Positions 1 through 8,725 of a stretch of DNA of 39,786 nucleotides are shown in pieces; positions within the stretch are counted from its first letter, which is position 1; each line of letters starts with the position of its first letter. The notes under the pieces are model-generated. The model worked only from the letters and a program-made list of their open reading frames with translations. It was not told where the DNA came from and did no database searches. Location: NCBI GenBank assembly GCA_016779445.1, contig JADHNP010000018.1, positions 1-39,786 on the forward strand, written 5' to 3'. The position numbers and the translations under genes are program-made. The stretch comes from Luminiphilus sp. (GTDB lineage: Bacteria; Pseudomonadota; Gammaproteobacteria; Pseudomonadales; Halieaceae).

Positions 1-1528
1 AGAAGCCTTGCCAACCCCATTCAAGACTGATTAGCGTTTCTTCATCGAAGATACTGAACCCGCTGACACGGTTTTGATCGAGGTCAGGCAGCGCTTCAAT
101 CGAAGCCAGCAAGCTGGCATTGGCGCCGCCCGCTCGCGCGCCGCGAGAAAGGGTAAGGTAGGTTTGTTGTCCGCGCTGGTAGCTCCAGGTGAGACCGGTA
201 CGCCCCGTCCAGTAGTCATGATCGAAGGGCGTATTGACCGCGGCGCTATCGCGGTAGTGGCTCTCGCGTCTTTCGAGTCGCGCCCCGATAAAGCCAGAGA
301 GAGTGTCCGTAAAAGCACGGTTTACCTCTGCAAAAATTGCGCCGGTGTCTGTTTCTATCTTGCTTGAGAACGGTCCAGGCAAGTAGCTGTAGTCGCGGGT
401 TAACGTTTCTCGCTGATGTCTCAAGAACGTGCCTAATATCCATGCGGTTCGTCCACCGCTCAGGGGTTGAACACGCCATTCCAGACTTGTCATTGTTCTG
501 TCGCGACGATATTCATCAAATGACTGGTATTCCCAGCCCGGTGCGATGCCAACAAAACTCCAGTCCTCGTCGTAGCTATAAGTGGTCTCGGTGTCCGCAT
601 GGCTCAGTTGGAGCCAGCTTTGATATGGCCCTATAGGACCTTGCCATTTGATCCGTGCAGCTTTGAGCGTCAGATCATCTTCCCCAGGCTCATCAGAGAG
701 CGTATGGCGGGTATTGTCGAGAGAAAACGCGTCGTAACCATTGTTAACACGAGTGTAGTAGAGCCCAGTCTCAAACAGGTGCTCATTCAATTGCCAGCGG
801 GCGGCGCCACGCGCTGTGAGCTCATCTCGCGCATTGGTGTCGTTGCGGTTCAGCCATTGATTAGTGGTGAAGCCATCACTTGTATAGCGCTGAAGTGCGA
901 GACGCGCGCTGGTATTTTCCGATGTTGGCCCTCCGATCTTCATACCCAACCGGTATCCACCATCAGTTTCTGCGCCTGCGCTAAAAGTAGTGTTCCGCTG
1001 CTCTGGGGAGGTGCTCTGCATGGCAATAACGCCAGCCAATGCGTTGGCGCCCATCAGTGTCCCCTGGGGACCTCGGAGCACCTCAACCTGTTCTAGATCA
1101 AATAGTGTGAGCGTCCCCCCCAAGCCACTGAGATCGACACCGTCTAACAGTATTCCGATAGAGGGGTTGAGCGGCTCGACAAATTGGCTGCGCTCACCGA
1201 TTCCACGTATCTGAATAAAACGGCTTCGAGATGCGCCAGAGGAGCTGGAAACGTTGGCCAGTAACGTGACCAGATCATCAAGATGGACGCCGCCGCGCTG
1301 GGCTCGATCACGACCATTGAGTACCGACACGCTGACGGGAGGCATGGCTTCCTCCATGAGGGTCGCCGTTACCGTGACTTCTTCAATCAGTGGTAAGGGT
1401 TGCGCAACGACGATCGCAGCATGGGTTGCCAAATAGCAGGCTCCAAGGCAAGTCAGCCTTGAGGCGTTCCCTTTTCTTACAGTGCAGTCGATATGGGCAT
1501 TTAAGCGTTTTGAGCTGATGGCGTTCAT
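1..1528 (-). CDS. TonB-dependent outer-membrane receptor, TPP-riboswitch controlled (partial)
   Basis: The reading frame is open from the ATG at 1528 to the left edge, giving 509 codons of a larger protein. After a basic, hydrophobic leader (about residues 18-43) comes a TonB box, EEVTVTA, at residues 49-55. A plug domain follows, with LRGPQGTLMGANALAG at about 151-166, then beta-barrel sequence including ETLISLEWGW near the edge. Such receptors import scarce nutrients across the outer membrane using energy from TonB-ExbB-ExbD. A TPP riboswitch in the leader points to thiamine, a precursor or a phosphorylated form as substrate; that substrate is inferred. A GAGG sequence lies 14 bases before the ATG, a rather long spacing, but no better in-frame start is visible. 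The C-terminus is outside the window, so completeness cannot be judged. Confidence 0.9.
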   Translation of the reverse strand, partial: MNAISSKRLNAHIDCTVRKGNASRLTCLGACYLATHAAIVVAQPLPLIEEVTVTATLMEEAMPPVSVSVLNGRDRAQRGGVHLDDLVTLLANVSSSSGASRSRFIQIRGIGERSQFVEPLNPSIGILLDGVDLSGLGGTLTLFDLEQVEVLRGPQGTLMGANALAGVIAMQSTSPEQRNTTFSAGAETDGGYRLGMKIGGPTSENTSARLALQRYTSDGFTTNQWLNRNDTNARDELTARGAARWQLNEHLFETGLYYTRVNNGYDAFSLDNTRHTLSDEPGEDDLTLKAARIKWQGPIGPYQSWLQLSHADTETTYSYDEDWSFVGIAPGWEYQSFDEYRRDRTMTSLEWRVQPLSGGRTAWILGTFLRHQRETLTRDYSYLPGPFSSKIETDTGAIFAEVNRAFTDTLSGFIGARLERRESHYRDSAAVNTPFDHDYWTGRTGLTWSYQRGQQTYLTLSRGARAGGANASLLASIEALPDLDQNRVSGFSIFDEETLISLEWGWQGF

Positions 1529-1562
1529 CGCGTTGCGGGTTCCCTCTTTGTGGCGGGGAACT

Positions 1563-1587
1563 GGCGAAGCCAGGCAGGAACTTCGCC
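1563..1587 (-). promoter_or_regulatory. Hairpin in the riboswitch expression platform
   Basis: GGCGAAG (1587-1581) and CTTCGCC (1569-1563) form a perfect 7-bp stem with an 11-base loop, directly after the TPP aptamer. No T-run follows, so it is not a classical terminator. Downstream, CCCCGC (1558-1553) can pair with GCGGGG (1671-1666) inside the aptamer, a possible alternative fold close to the ribosome binding site. The role is inferred. Confidence 0.45.
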
Positions 1588-1588
1588 C

Positions 1589-1678
1589 GGCACCTAGTCC
1601 CTCCGCCGGTATCATCCGGATCAGGTTCAACGGGTTCGCCACTCTGGCATCTCAGGTATTCACCACCCCGCAGGTACC
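1589..1678 (-). promoter_or_regulatory. TPP (thiamine pyrophosphate) riboswitch, THI element
   Basis: Read on the minus strand, this has the conserved THI-box parts in order: GGGGTG, CTGAGA, ACCC, TTGAACCTGATCCGGAT, then GGCGGAGGGA. The ends pair as a 7-bp P1 stem, GGTACCT (1678-1672) with AGGTGCC (1595-1589). It lies 60 bases before the start of the TonB-dependent receptor. By family knowledge, TPP binding lowers expression of the downstream gene. No T-run terminator follows, so translational control is more likely than termination. Confidence 0.93.
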
Positions 1679-1681
1679 GAA

Positions 1682-1711
1682 AAGATAGCACAGCGTCACC
1701 GGCTAGGTTAA
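1682..1711 (-). promoter_or_regulatory. Probable promoter of the TonB-dependent receptor gene
   Basis: On the minus strand there is an extended -10 of the form TG-n-TATCTT (TATCTT at 1687-1682). It is 18 bases from a -35-like TTAACC (1711-1706). Transcription would begin near 1675, essentially at the 5' end of the riboswitch, which supports the assignment. The -35 match is weak. Confidence 0.4.
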
Positions 1712-1855
1712 CGATAATCCTGAAATTTTCATCGAGATGCGTTGCTATTGGCAAAAAAGCATAGTCTTGCTGCCACTTCTTTCGTAGTCCGCCAAATTCC
1801 CTTTTTGCTACCCTTCCAGCGCGATTCATAATCGGTATTCGCGTCGCCATCAGCG

Positions 1856-1861
1856 TATAAT
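1856..1861 (+). promoter_or_regulatory. -10 element of the probable gsp operon promoter
   Basis: A perfect TATAAT hexamer lies 35 bases before the GTG start of gspC, and it is the only strong -10 match in the gap. No convincing -35 hexamer is seen 16-18 bases upstream, so an activator may be needed. It would drive the whole gspC-N operon. Confidence 0.5.
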
Positions 1862-1895
1862 AGGGGCCGTCCAGCCAAGGAATGTTTGTTCGACT

Positions 1896-2930
1896 GTGAG
1901 CCGATTAAACCAATACGTTACAAAGCTGCGGCTAGGGGATACCATCGCTCAGACGGAGTCTCTCTTGAATCGCCTGTGGCAAGATTATGCGCGGAACCCT
2001 GCGAAACTCACGCGGTTGCAGAGCTTCTTGCTCGCAGTGCTAGTGCTGTGGTCTCTAGCGAGCGCGAGCCAATTGTTTTGGGCCCCATGGCGTAGTACGT
2101 CATTGGAAGCCATTCCCGCCGAAATGATCAATATTCCTCGGCTTACCGCTGGCTCTGGCAATATCGCCATCGATATCACCCCCGTACTCGGTTCCGGCAT
2201 ATTCGGTGGTGATCCGGATACGCTAGAGGATGAGGGTGGGGCCGCAACCATCGATAGCGGGCGCGAGGGTATTGAGCAAAACGCCAAGGAGACGCGTCTC
2301 GCGTTGGTGTTGACGGGTATTGTCGCGTCGACTGAGGACGGATTGGGAAGCGCGGTAATTAAGGGAGGAAGTCGCGAGCAGGTATATGCCGTGGGTGATG
2401 ACTTGCCCGTTTCTGGCAAAGTGACTTTAGTAAAGGTGATGCCCAGACAGGTCGTTATCGATAATAGCGGCACTTACGAACTGATTAAGCTTTACGAGGG
2501 ACCGGGTCTGGTATTACCCACCCGAGCAGCGCAAAAGGCGCGTCCGGATTCGGCGACGCCTGCCACGTCGCAATCGGCCGGCGACGATACAGTCGTTGAT
2601 GTCGAGGCGAAGGCGATTGTGGCTGGGCAGTTTCGGCAGCAACTCTATGAGGCGCCTGAATCCCTTGCTCGCGTTGTCTCGATTTCTCCGGTACGCGAGG
2701 GGGGCAGTGTCTTTGGATACCGTGTAGCGCCCGGGGCAGACCGCGACGCCTTTAATGCAACCGGTCTTCAGTCGGGTGACGTTGTAAAGGCGGTGAATGG
2801 GCTGGCGCTGAGCGATGCGAGTAATACACTGAAACTGTATCAATTGATGAAAGACGCCAATCAAGCGACTTTTGAACTAGAGCGGAATGGCGAATCGGTC
2901 ACACTCAATGTGGATATTGCGAGCCCGTAA
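1896..2930 (+). CDS. gspC: Type II secretion system protein GspC
   Basis: GspC is the inner-membrane protein that links the cytoplasmic-membrane platform to the secretin GspD. The 344-aa product has a short cytoplasmic tail and one membrane segment (residues 42-62). The periplasmic homology region (about 120-200) contains LTGIVAS and a GDDLP-type motif. The C-terminus is a PDZ domain (about 250-344) with GLQSGDVVKAVNG. It is the first gene of the operon and lies 10 bases before gspD. The start is GTG at 1896 with AAGGA about 13 bases upstream. An ATG at 1882 is out of frame and stops after five codons. Confidence 0.95.
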   Translation: MSRLNQYVTKLRLGDTIAQTESLLNRLWQDYARNPAKLTRLQSFLLAVLVLWSLASASQLFWAPWRSTSLEAIPAEMINIPRLTAGSGNIAIDITPVLGSGIFGGDPDTLEDEGGAATIDSGREGIEQNAKETRLALVLTGIVASTEDGLGSAVIKGGSREQVYAVGDDLPVSGKVTLVKVMPRQVVIDNSGTYELIKLYEGPGLVLPTRAAQKARPDSATPATSQSAGDDTVVDVEAKAIVAGQFRQQLYEAPESLARVVSISPVREGGSVFGYRVAPGADRDAFNATGLQSGDVVKAVNGLALSDASNTLKLYQLMKDANQATFELERNGESVTLNVDIASP

Positions 2931-2940
2931 CAGGATACCC

Positions 2941-4950
2941 GTGAAAAAAATGGATATACGTTTGTTGTCCCTATCGAGTCTGCGCATCGTTTGTATCGCG
3001 GTGCTGCTGTGTTGGGCGCCTCTATCGCCCGCGCAAGAATATACGGTCAACCTTAAAGATACGGATATTCAAGAGTTTATTAAATTTGTTGCCGATGTGA
3101 CGGGCACCACGATGGTGGTGGATCCTAACGTCAAAGGTAAGGTCAGGGTTATTTCTTCTCAGCCTGTGACACAGGCTGAGCTGTACGACCTTTTTCTGTC
3201 TATTTTGGACGTTCAGGGTTACACCGCGGTGCGCAGTGGCCAGATCATTCGCATTGTTCCGAGTAAAGACGCGCGTTCCTCACCGGTGCCGCTCATGGGT
3301 GATCAGGACACGGCAGCCAATGATGAGTACGTTACGCAAGTCATCCGGTTGGAAAACATCTCGGCGGCTAAGCTGATTCCCGTATTACGCCCACTTGTGC
3401 CACAACAGGCCCACATGGCGGCTTATGCGCCAAGCAATGCGATTATCCTCTCAGATATTCGCTCCAATATTGGAAGAATTGTCGACATCATTGAGCGCAT
3501 GGATCGTTCCGCGGTTCAGACAACCGAGATTATTCGGCTGAGATATGGCGTCGCCGAGGATGTCGTCAGCATGCTCAACGCATTGGAAAAATCGCGTCAG
3601 GGTGAGGGTGCGGAGGCCGACAAGGAGGCGATACTCGTAGCCGATAAGCGCACCAATAGCGTAGTGGTAACCGCAGACGAGGTAACGGTAGAGCGAATCC
3701 GCAAACTGGTGACGTATCTCGATACCCCGCTCGAGCAGTCCGGTAACGTCCGGGTAGTCTACCTCGAGTATGCAGACTCAGTTGAAGTTGCGGAGGTGCT
3801 CACGCGGGTCATGCAAAATATCGCTCGGCTCGAAGAGGGCGGAGCGAACAAGCGCTCGGGTAATAATGAATCCACTATCGAAGCAGATGCCGGCACTAAC
3901 AGCCTGATCATCACTGCCGATACGGACGAAATGGCGGCGCTGGAGTCGGTGATTGCGCGCCTCGATATCCGTCGTGCCCAGGTGCTGATTGAGGCAATTA
4001 TCGTCGAGATGGAGATGACCGAGGGTCAGGAGCTCGGTCTGCAATGGCTGTTCTCAAATGATGGCGGTTTGTACGGTAGCAACATCAGTACGAGTTCTGC
4101 GCAACAGGCGCGCAACCGTGCGCTGGCCGATGCCATTCTTCCCGACGACGGATCCGAGACCATTTCTACAAGAAGTGTGGCGGGCGCGCTATCCCAAATT
4201 CCGGGCACGACCCTAGGCTGGGGCGTGGTCGATCAGGATCTGACTATGTCTGTCATCCTCAACGCCCTGGAGACTCAGGGGAACGCTAATATCCTCTCGA
4301 CGCCGAGCTTGTTGACTCTGGATAATGAAGAGGCCTTTATTACAGTTGGCCAACAAGTGCCCTTTGTTACTGGCTCCTATACGAGTACGGGCGTGGCTAA
4401 TGGCGCCCAGAATCCTTTCCAGACTATTGAGCGTCAGAGTGTTGGCGTTACGCTCACAGTGACACCGCAGGTTAACGAGGGAGATTCTATTGTGCTGGAC
4501 ATCGTGCAAGAGGTGTCGAGTATCTCTGCGCAGATTTTAGTGGCGTCCGACGTGATTACGAATGAGAGAAAGATTGAAACGAAAGTACTGGCCAATGACA
4601 GCGATATCGTGGTGCTGGGTGGATTGGTCAAGGACGAAGTTCAGGACTCGACCCAGGGGATTCCTATCTTGTCCGATATCCCACTGCTGGGAAGGCTGTT
4701 TCGTAACGATGTTGTCACGGTGACCAAATCGAACCTGTTGGTGTTCATTCGTCCCACGATCATCCGCGATGATGAGGATTTGATTGGCGCAACTGCTGAG
4801 AAGTATCGCTTTATACGAGAGCAACAGATTGAGCGTCGCGAGAGAGGCTTGATGTTCTTGGATGACGGTAATCTGCCGGTATTGCCCTCATGGGAAGAGC
4901 AGATACAGCAGTTACCTGAGGTGCCCGCGGACGACCGCGGAGATGGCTAG
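2941..4950 (+). CDS. gspD: Type II secretion secretin GspD
   Basis: GspD forms the outer-membrane channel through which folded exoproteins leave. The 669-aa product has a signal peptide (about 1-32, ending SPAQ). Domain N0 starts at EYTVNLKDTDI and is followed by N1-N3 repeats, with RTNSVVV and GTNSLIITAD marking N2 and N3. The secretin core then carries VGQQVPFVTG and the C-terminal DIPLLGRLF motif. I chose GTG at 2941 because AGGA lies 7 bases before it. A longer in-frame version from 2887 would overlap gspC and put extra residues before the signal peptide. No pilotin gene is seen nearby. Confidence 0.96.
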   Translation: MKKMDIRLLSLSSLRIVCIAVLLCWAPLSPAQEYTVNLKDTDIQEFIKFVADVTGTTMVVDPNVKGKVRVISSQPVTQAELYDLFLSILDVQGYTAVRSGQIIRIVPSKDARSSPVPLMGDQDTAANDEYVTQVIRLENISAAKLIPVLRPLVPQQAHMAAYAPSNAIILSDIRSNIGRIVDIIERMDRSAVQTTEIIRLRYGVAEDVVSMLNALEKSRQGEGAEADKEAILVADKRTNSVVVTADEVTVERIRKLVTYLDTPLEQSGNVRVVYLEYADSVEVAEVLTRVMQNIARLEEGGANKRSGNNESTIEADAGTNSLIITADTDEMAALESVIARLDIRRAQVLIEAIIVEMEMTEGQELGLQWLFSNDGGLYGSNISTSSAQQARNRALADAILPDDGSETISTRSVAGALSQIPGTTLGWGVVDQDLTMSVILNALETQGNANILSTPSLLTLDNEEAFITVGQQVPFVTGSYTSTGVANGAQNPFQTIERQSVGVTLTVTPQVNEGDSIVLDIVQEVSSISAQILVASDVITNERKIETKVLANDSDIVVLGGLVKDEVQDSTQGIPILSDIPLLGRLFRNDVVTVTKSNLLVFIRPTIIRDDEDLIGATAEKYRFIREQQIERRERGLMFLDDGNLPVLPSWEEQIQQLPEVPADDRGDG

Positions 4951-4956
4951 TCGCTG

Positions 4957-6474
4957 GTGACGGAGCCCGTAATCAACGAAGCGGTGGCAGCAGAAGCTCC
5001 CGGTGCGGTCATGGCCTCCGGCGTGCCTTTTACCTTTGCTCAGAGCCGCGGTGTTTTGCTCGATCGAAAAGGGGCTGTTCCTACTCTTTATTATGTCCCT
5101 CCATTACAGTCGGATGTATTGCTTGAGGTGCGTCGTTTTGTAGGCGAGGCTTTTACCCTAGAGGTGCTGGATGCGGAGCAGTTTCGGCAGCGCCTGACTC
5201 TGGCATACCAGCGTACGCAGAATGAAGCAGCGCAGATGGCAGAAGATTTATCTACGGATGTCGATCTGGCGCAGCTGGTTGATGAGCTGCCCGATGTGGG
5301 TGATCTCATGGATGCTGAGGACGATGCGCCAATTATTCGGCTCATCAATGCCATTCTTTCCCAGGCGGTGAAAGAGAAAGCATCTGATATTCACATCGAA
5401 ACTTTCGAAGAACGCCTCACTGTTCGCTATCGCGTAGACGGCGTGTTGACCGAGATCCTGTCGCCAAAACGCATGCTCGCGCCGTTACTGGTGTCACGGC
5501 TGAAGGTGATGGCGAAATTGGATATTGCGGAAAAACGTGTGCCGCAAGATGGCCGGATCTCGGTACGGATAGCGGGGCACGGAATCGATATCAGGATGTC
5601 GACCATTCCCTCGGCCTATGGTGAACGGGTCGTATTAAGACTTCTGGATAAGCAGGCGGGGCAGCTCAATTTAAGTGAGCTACGTATGAACGAGCAGGTC
5701 GACTCAGCCTATCGCAATGCGCTAGCGAGTCCCCACGGCATTATTTTGGTTACTGGCCCCACGGGGTCGGGTAAAACTACGACGCTTTACGCGGGGCTCT
5801 CCAGTATCAATGAGTCGTCACGCAATATTCTGACGATAGAGGACCCTGTTGAGTACATGTTGCCTGGTGTGGGGCAAACGCAGGTTAATCCCAAGGTTGA
5901 TATGACCTTCGCGCGAGGCTTGCGCGCTATTCTGCGGCAGGATCCCGATATCGTTATGGTTGGTGAAGTACGTGATCTTGAGACAGCGGAGATCGCTGTT
6001 CAGGCCTCGCTAACGGGGCATCTCGTGCTGTCTACACTACACACAAATACTGCGATTGGTGCCGTCACGCGGCTTCAAGATATGGGCGTAGAGCCATTTT
6101 TGCTGTCCTCCAGCTTACTGGCGGTAATGGCTCAGCGTCTGGTGAGACTATTGTGTCTGGAGTGTCGTGAGCCCTACCGGCCGACGGATATCGAGTGCGA
6201 GAGGCTCGGCATTACCGACTCTCAGATACAGCTATATCGCGGCGTAGGATGCGAGCACTGTAACTTCACGGGCTATCGTGGCAGAACCGGTATTTATGAG
6301 TTAGTAGAAATTGGCGACGCACTTCGTGAAGCCATTCACACCGGTGAGGGAGAGCAGGCGCTTTTGCGAATAGCCCGTCAGCATAGCCCCGGTATCGATG
6401 CCGATGGACGGCGGAGAATACTGGAAGGGCAAACTAGCCTTGAGGAAGTCCTTAGGGTAACGGCGGTGAACTGA
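4957..6474 (+). CDS. gspE: Type II secretion ATPase GspE
   Basis: GspE is the cytoplasmic hexameric ATPase that powers pseudopilus assembly. The 505-aa product has an N-terminal N1E-type domain that would contact GspL (FAQSRGVLL). The Walker A motif is GPTGSGKTTT at about residues 266-275, and an Asp box is followed by Walker B, DPDIVMVGEVRD, near 326-337. A zinc-binding CLEC...CEHC tetracysteine motif lies at about 400-432. The usual length is about 500 aa, so it is complete. The GTG start is 6 bases after gspD. An in-frame ATG at 5011 is an alternative nearer the typical family start but has no Shine-Dalgarno sequence. Confidence 0.96.
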   Translation: MTEPVINEAVAAEAPGAVMASGVPFTFAQSRGVLLDRKGAVPTLYYVPPLQSDVLLEVRRFVGEAFTLEVLDAEQFRQRLTLAYQRTQNEAAQMAEDLSTDVDLAQLVDELPDVGDLMDAEDDAPIIRLINAILSQAVKEKASDIHIETFEERLTVRYRVDGVLTEILSPKRMLAPLLVSRLKVMAKLDIAEKRVPQDGRISVRIAGHGIDIRMSTIPSAYGERVVLRLLDKQAGQLNLSELRMNEQVDSAYRNALASPHGIILVTGPTGSGKTTTLYAGLSSINESSRNILTIEDPVEYMLPGVGQTQVNPKVDMTFARGLRAILRQDPDIVMVGEVRDLETAEIAVQASLTGHLVLSTLHTNTAIGAVTRLQDMGVEPFLLSSSLLAVMAQRLVRLLCLECREPYRPTDIECERLGITDSQIQLYRGVGCEHCNFTGYRGRTGIYELVEIGDALREAIHTGEGEQALLRIARQHSPGIDADGRRRILEGQTSLEEVLRVTAVN

Positions 6475-6477
6475 GCT

Positions 6478-7698
6478 ATGGCGGCGTTTCGTTACAAGGC
6501 GCTCAACGGTGATGGCAAGCTGGTAAAAGGGGTCCTTGAGGGCGACTCTGATCGTCAAATTAGGGTCGTCCTGCGTCAGAGACACCTGCGCCCGGTCGAG
6601 GTGGAAGCCGCGAAGGACACCCTGCAGGTCGGCCGTAAGCTGCCCCTACGGATTTTTAGTCGGCGTCTGGCAGCGAGTGATTTGGCGCTGATTACTCGCC
6701 AATTGGCGACGCTCGTTGCCTCTGCTTTGCCCTTGGATGAATGTTTGTCAGCGGTGGCCGAGCAGAACCGCAAGCCTGCGATCACATCGATGATGCTCGA
6801 GGTGAGATCGAAGGTGGCTGAGGGACATACCCTTGCGCATGCACTGAATCAGTTCCCCACTGCTTTTGGTGAAATGTACCGTGCAATGGTGAATGCCGGC
6901 GAGGAGGCGGGGCAGTTGGGGCCAGTGCTGGAGCAATTGGCTCATTACACCGAGACGCGGCAGCACACCGCCCAGAAGCTTCAGATGGCGCTAATCTATC
7001 CGTTTGTCTTGATCGCGGTTGCGGTTGCAGTGGTGGCCGCATTAATGATTTTCGTAGTGCCTGAGCTGGTGGGCATCTTTGCCCACACAAAAAAGACATT
7101 GCCACCGCTGACAGTTGGCCTTATTTGGGTCAGCGACTTTATGCGTCTCTACACTGTGCATTGTGTGGTGGCCATTGTTATTGCAGCGTGGGGCATACAA
7201 CGCGCGTTGCGCCCGCCCAGTAGCCGGAAACGGTGGCATCGTGCTTTGCTAAAGGCTCCGATGTTGAGTGGCGTGTTAATCGCGCTGGATAGCGCCCGCT
7301 TTGCCTCTACGCTGAGTATCCTGATGGCGTCAGGTGTGCCACTGATTCATGCGCTTCGCATCGCAGGATCGGTGATGAACAATTTGGTGTTAAGAGATGC
7401 CAGTCTGTCGGTTTCCAAACGAGTGCAGGAGGGTTCGAGTCTCAGTCGGGCACTGTCTCAGGAGCAGTTTTTTCCACCCATGATGGTGCATATGGTTGCC
7501 TCGGGGGAGAGCAGTGGTGATCTTGAGAAAATGCTCGAGCGATCTGCCGCCAATCAGGAACGCGAGCTCGAAATGGCGCTTGGTACAGTAATGGGATTGT
7601 TTGAACCCGCAATGGTGGTATTCATGGGAGGGCTGGTATTGACCATTGTGCTCGCTATCCTGCTGCCAATATTTGACTTAAATACGATGGTGAGGTGA
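6478..7698 (+). CDS. gspF: Type II secretion inner-membrane protein GspF
   Basis: GspF is the polytopic platform protein at the base of the pseudopilus. The 406-aa product starts MAAFRYKALNGDGKL, the classic family beginning. It has two homologous T2SSF cytoplasmic domains (about 70-195 and 270-395), each with a hydrophobic segment. Membrane spans are visible near 172-198, 225-242 and 370-400. It begins 3 bases after gspE stops, which implies translational coupling. All expected parts are present. Confidence 0.96.
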   Translation: MAAFRYKALNGDGKLVKGVLEGDSDRQIRVVLRQRHLRPVEVEAAKDTLQVGRKLPLRIFSRRLAASDLALITRQLATLVASALPLDECLSAVAEQNRKPAITSMMLEVRSKVAEGHTLAHALNQFPTAFGEMYRAMVNAGEEAGQLGPVLEQLAHYTETRQHTAQKLQMALIYPFVLIAVAVAVVAALMIFVVPELVGIFAHTKKTLPPLTVGLIWVSDFMRLYTVHCVVAIVIAAWGIQRALRPPSSRKRWHRALLKAPMLSGVLIALDSARFASTLSILMASGVPLIHALRIAGSVMNNLVLRDASLSVSKRVQEGSSLSRALSQEQFFPPMMVHMVASGESSGDLEKMLERSAANQERELEMALGTVMGLFEPAMVVFMGGLVLTIVLAILLPIFDLNTMVR

Positions 7699-7704
7699 TG
7701 CATT

Positions 7705-8136
7705 ATGAAGCGTGATTATGGCTTCTCATTGATTGAGATCTTGGTGGTGCTGGTCATCATGGGGCTGTTGATCAGTGTGGTGGCTCCTACTGTCCTCAAC
7801 AGTGCAGACGATGCGCGAATTCAGAAAGTCAGAGCAGATTTTAAATCCATTGAAACGGCGTTAAAAATTTATCGTCTCGATAATTATGTCTATCCGACGA
7901 CTGAGCAGGGCCTCGAGGCATTGGTCTCACCCAGCACCTTGAATCCGGAGCCAAGAAATTTCAAGCAAGGTGGTTATCTTGCTGAAACACCGATGGACCC
8001 ATGGGGTCGCCCCTATCTATACCTTTCCCCGGGAGAGAATAGAGACGTTGATATCTATTCGCTGGGTGCAGATGGATTGCCCGGGGGAGAGGGTCAGAAT
8101 GCTGATATCGGTAATTGGAATGAAGCTGACGCCTGA
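7705..8136 (+). CDS. gspG: Major pseudopilin GspG
   Basis: GspG is the main subunit of the periplasmic pseudopilus that acts as a piston or screw in secretion. The 143-aa precursor has a short leader cut after Gly6 (YG/FSLIE), Glu at position +5 of the mature protein, and a hydrophobic N-terminal helix. The conserved family block TPMDPWGRPYLYLSPG follows, then a C-terminal loop rich in Asp and Gly, the calcium site in homologues. The prepilin peptidase GspO/PilD needed to cut it is not encoded in this window. Confidence 0.97.
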   Translation: MKRDYGFSLIEILVVLVIMGLLISVVAPTVLNSADDARIQKVRADFKSIETALKIYRLDNYVYPTTEQGLEALVSPSTLNPEPRNFKQGGYLAETPMDPWGRPYLYLSPGENRDVDIYSLGADGLPGGEGQNADIGNWNEADA

Positions 8137-8161
8137 TATTATTTTCGTTTCAAATTAAGCA

Positions 8162-8725
8162 ATGAGAGCTAGCTCGCGCGGGTTCAGCTTTATTGAGCTG
8201 CTGGTGGCCGTATTCATCATTGTGCTGCTGACAGGGGTCGTGACCTTGGGTGTGGGCCGTGGTGGAGCGGATCTCCGCCTCGAGGACGAGGTTAGCTACG
8301 TGGCTAATTTGCTTATGTTTGCTAGTACAGAGGCGGGCCTTTCCGCAAGTGACCACGGCTTGTTTCTTGGTCTAACGGTCGAGGACGGCGCTGATCGCTA
8401 TCAGGGTATTTGGCTGCAGCGCTTTGATCAGGGTTGGGCTTCACCGCGGGTCAACGCCGAGATATTCGGTCCACTTTGGTTCGAGGAGGGCTCGGAACTT
8501 CGATTAACACTGGACGGACAACCGGATATTGATATTCAGGAATACGATCCCGAACTTAATCCAACGCCGCAAATCGTCGCCTGGGCGGGTGGTGAAATGA
8601 CCCCCGGGGCGCTTGAATGGCTTGACCAGAAAACAGGTGAGCTTCTTTTCCGTCTGGAGTGGGATCTACTCGGGCGGATGACCGCCTTGCCTCGGGGAGA
8701 AGCCTTCGTGGAAGAACCAAGGTGA
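8162..8725 (+). CDS. gspH: Minor pseudopilin GspH
   Basis: GspH is a minor pseudopilin associated with the GspIJK tip complex of the pseudopilus. The 187-aa precursor has a leader cut after Gly7 (RG/FSFIELLVA) and Glu at +5, with a divergent beta-rich C-terminal domain as is normal for GspH. The gap of 25 bases after gspG is one of the larger gaps in the operon. The 3' end overlaps the GTG start of gspI as GTGA. Confidence 0.92.
   Translation: MRASSRGFSFIELLVAVFIIVLLTGVVTLGVGRGGADLRLEDEVSYVANLLMFASTEAGLSASDHGLFLGLTVEDGADRYQGIWLQRFDQGWASPRVNAEIFGPLWFEEGSELRLTLDGQPDIDIQEYDPELNPTPQIVAWAGGEMTPGALEWLDQKTGELLFRLEWDLLGRMTALPRGEAFVEEPR

Noticed and set aside
1383-1850. 155-aa minus-strand reading frame
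   Set aside because: It overlaps the TPP riboswitch, the promoter and the receptor start in another frame, and the protein resembles nothing known.
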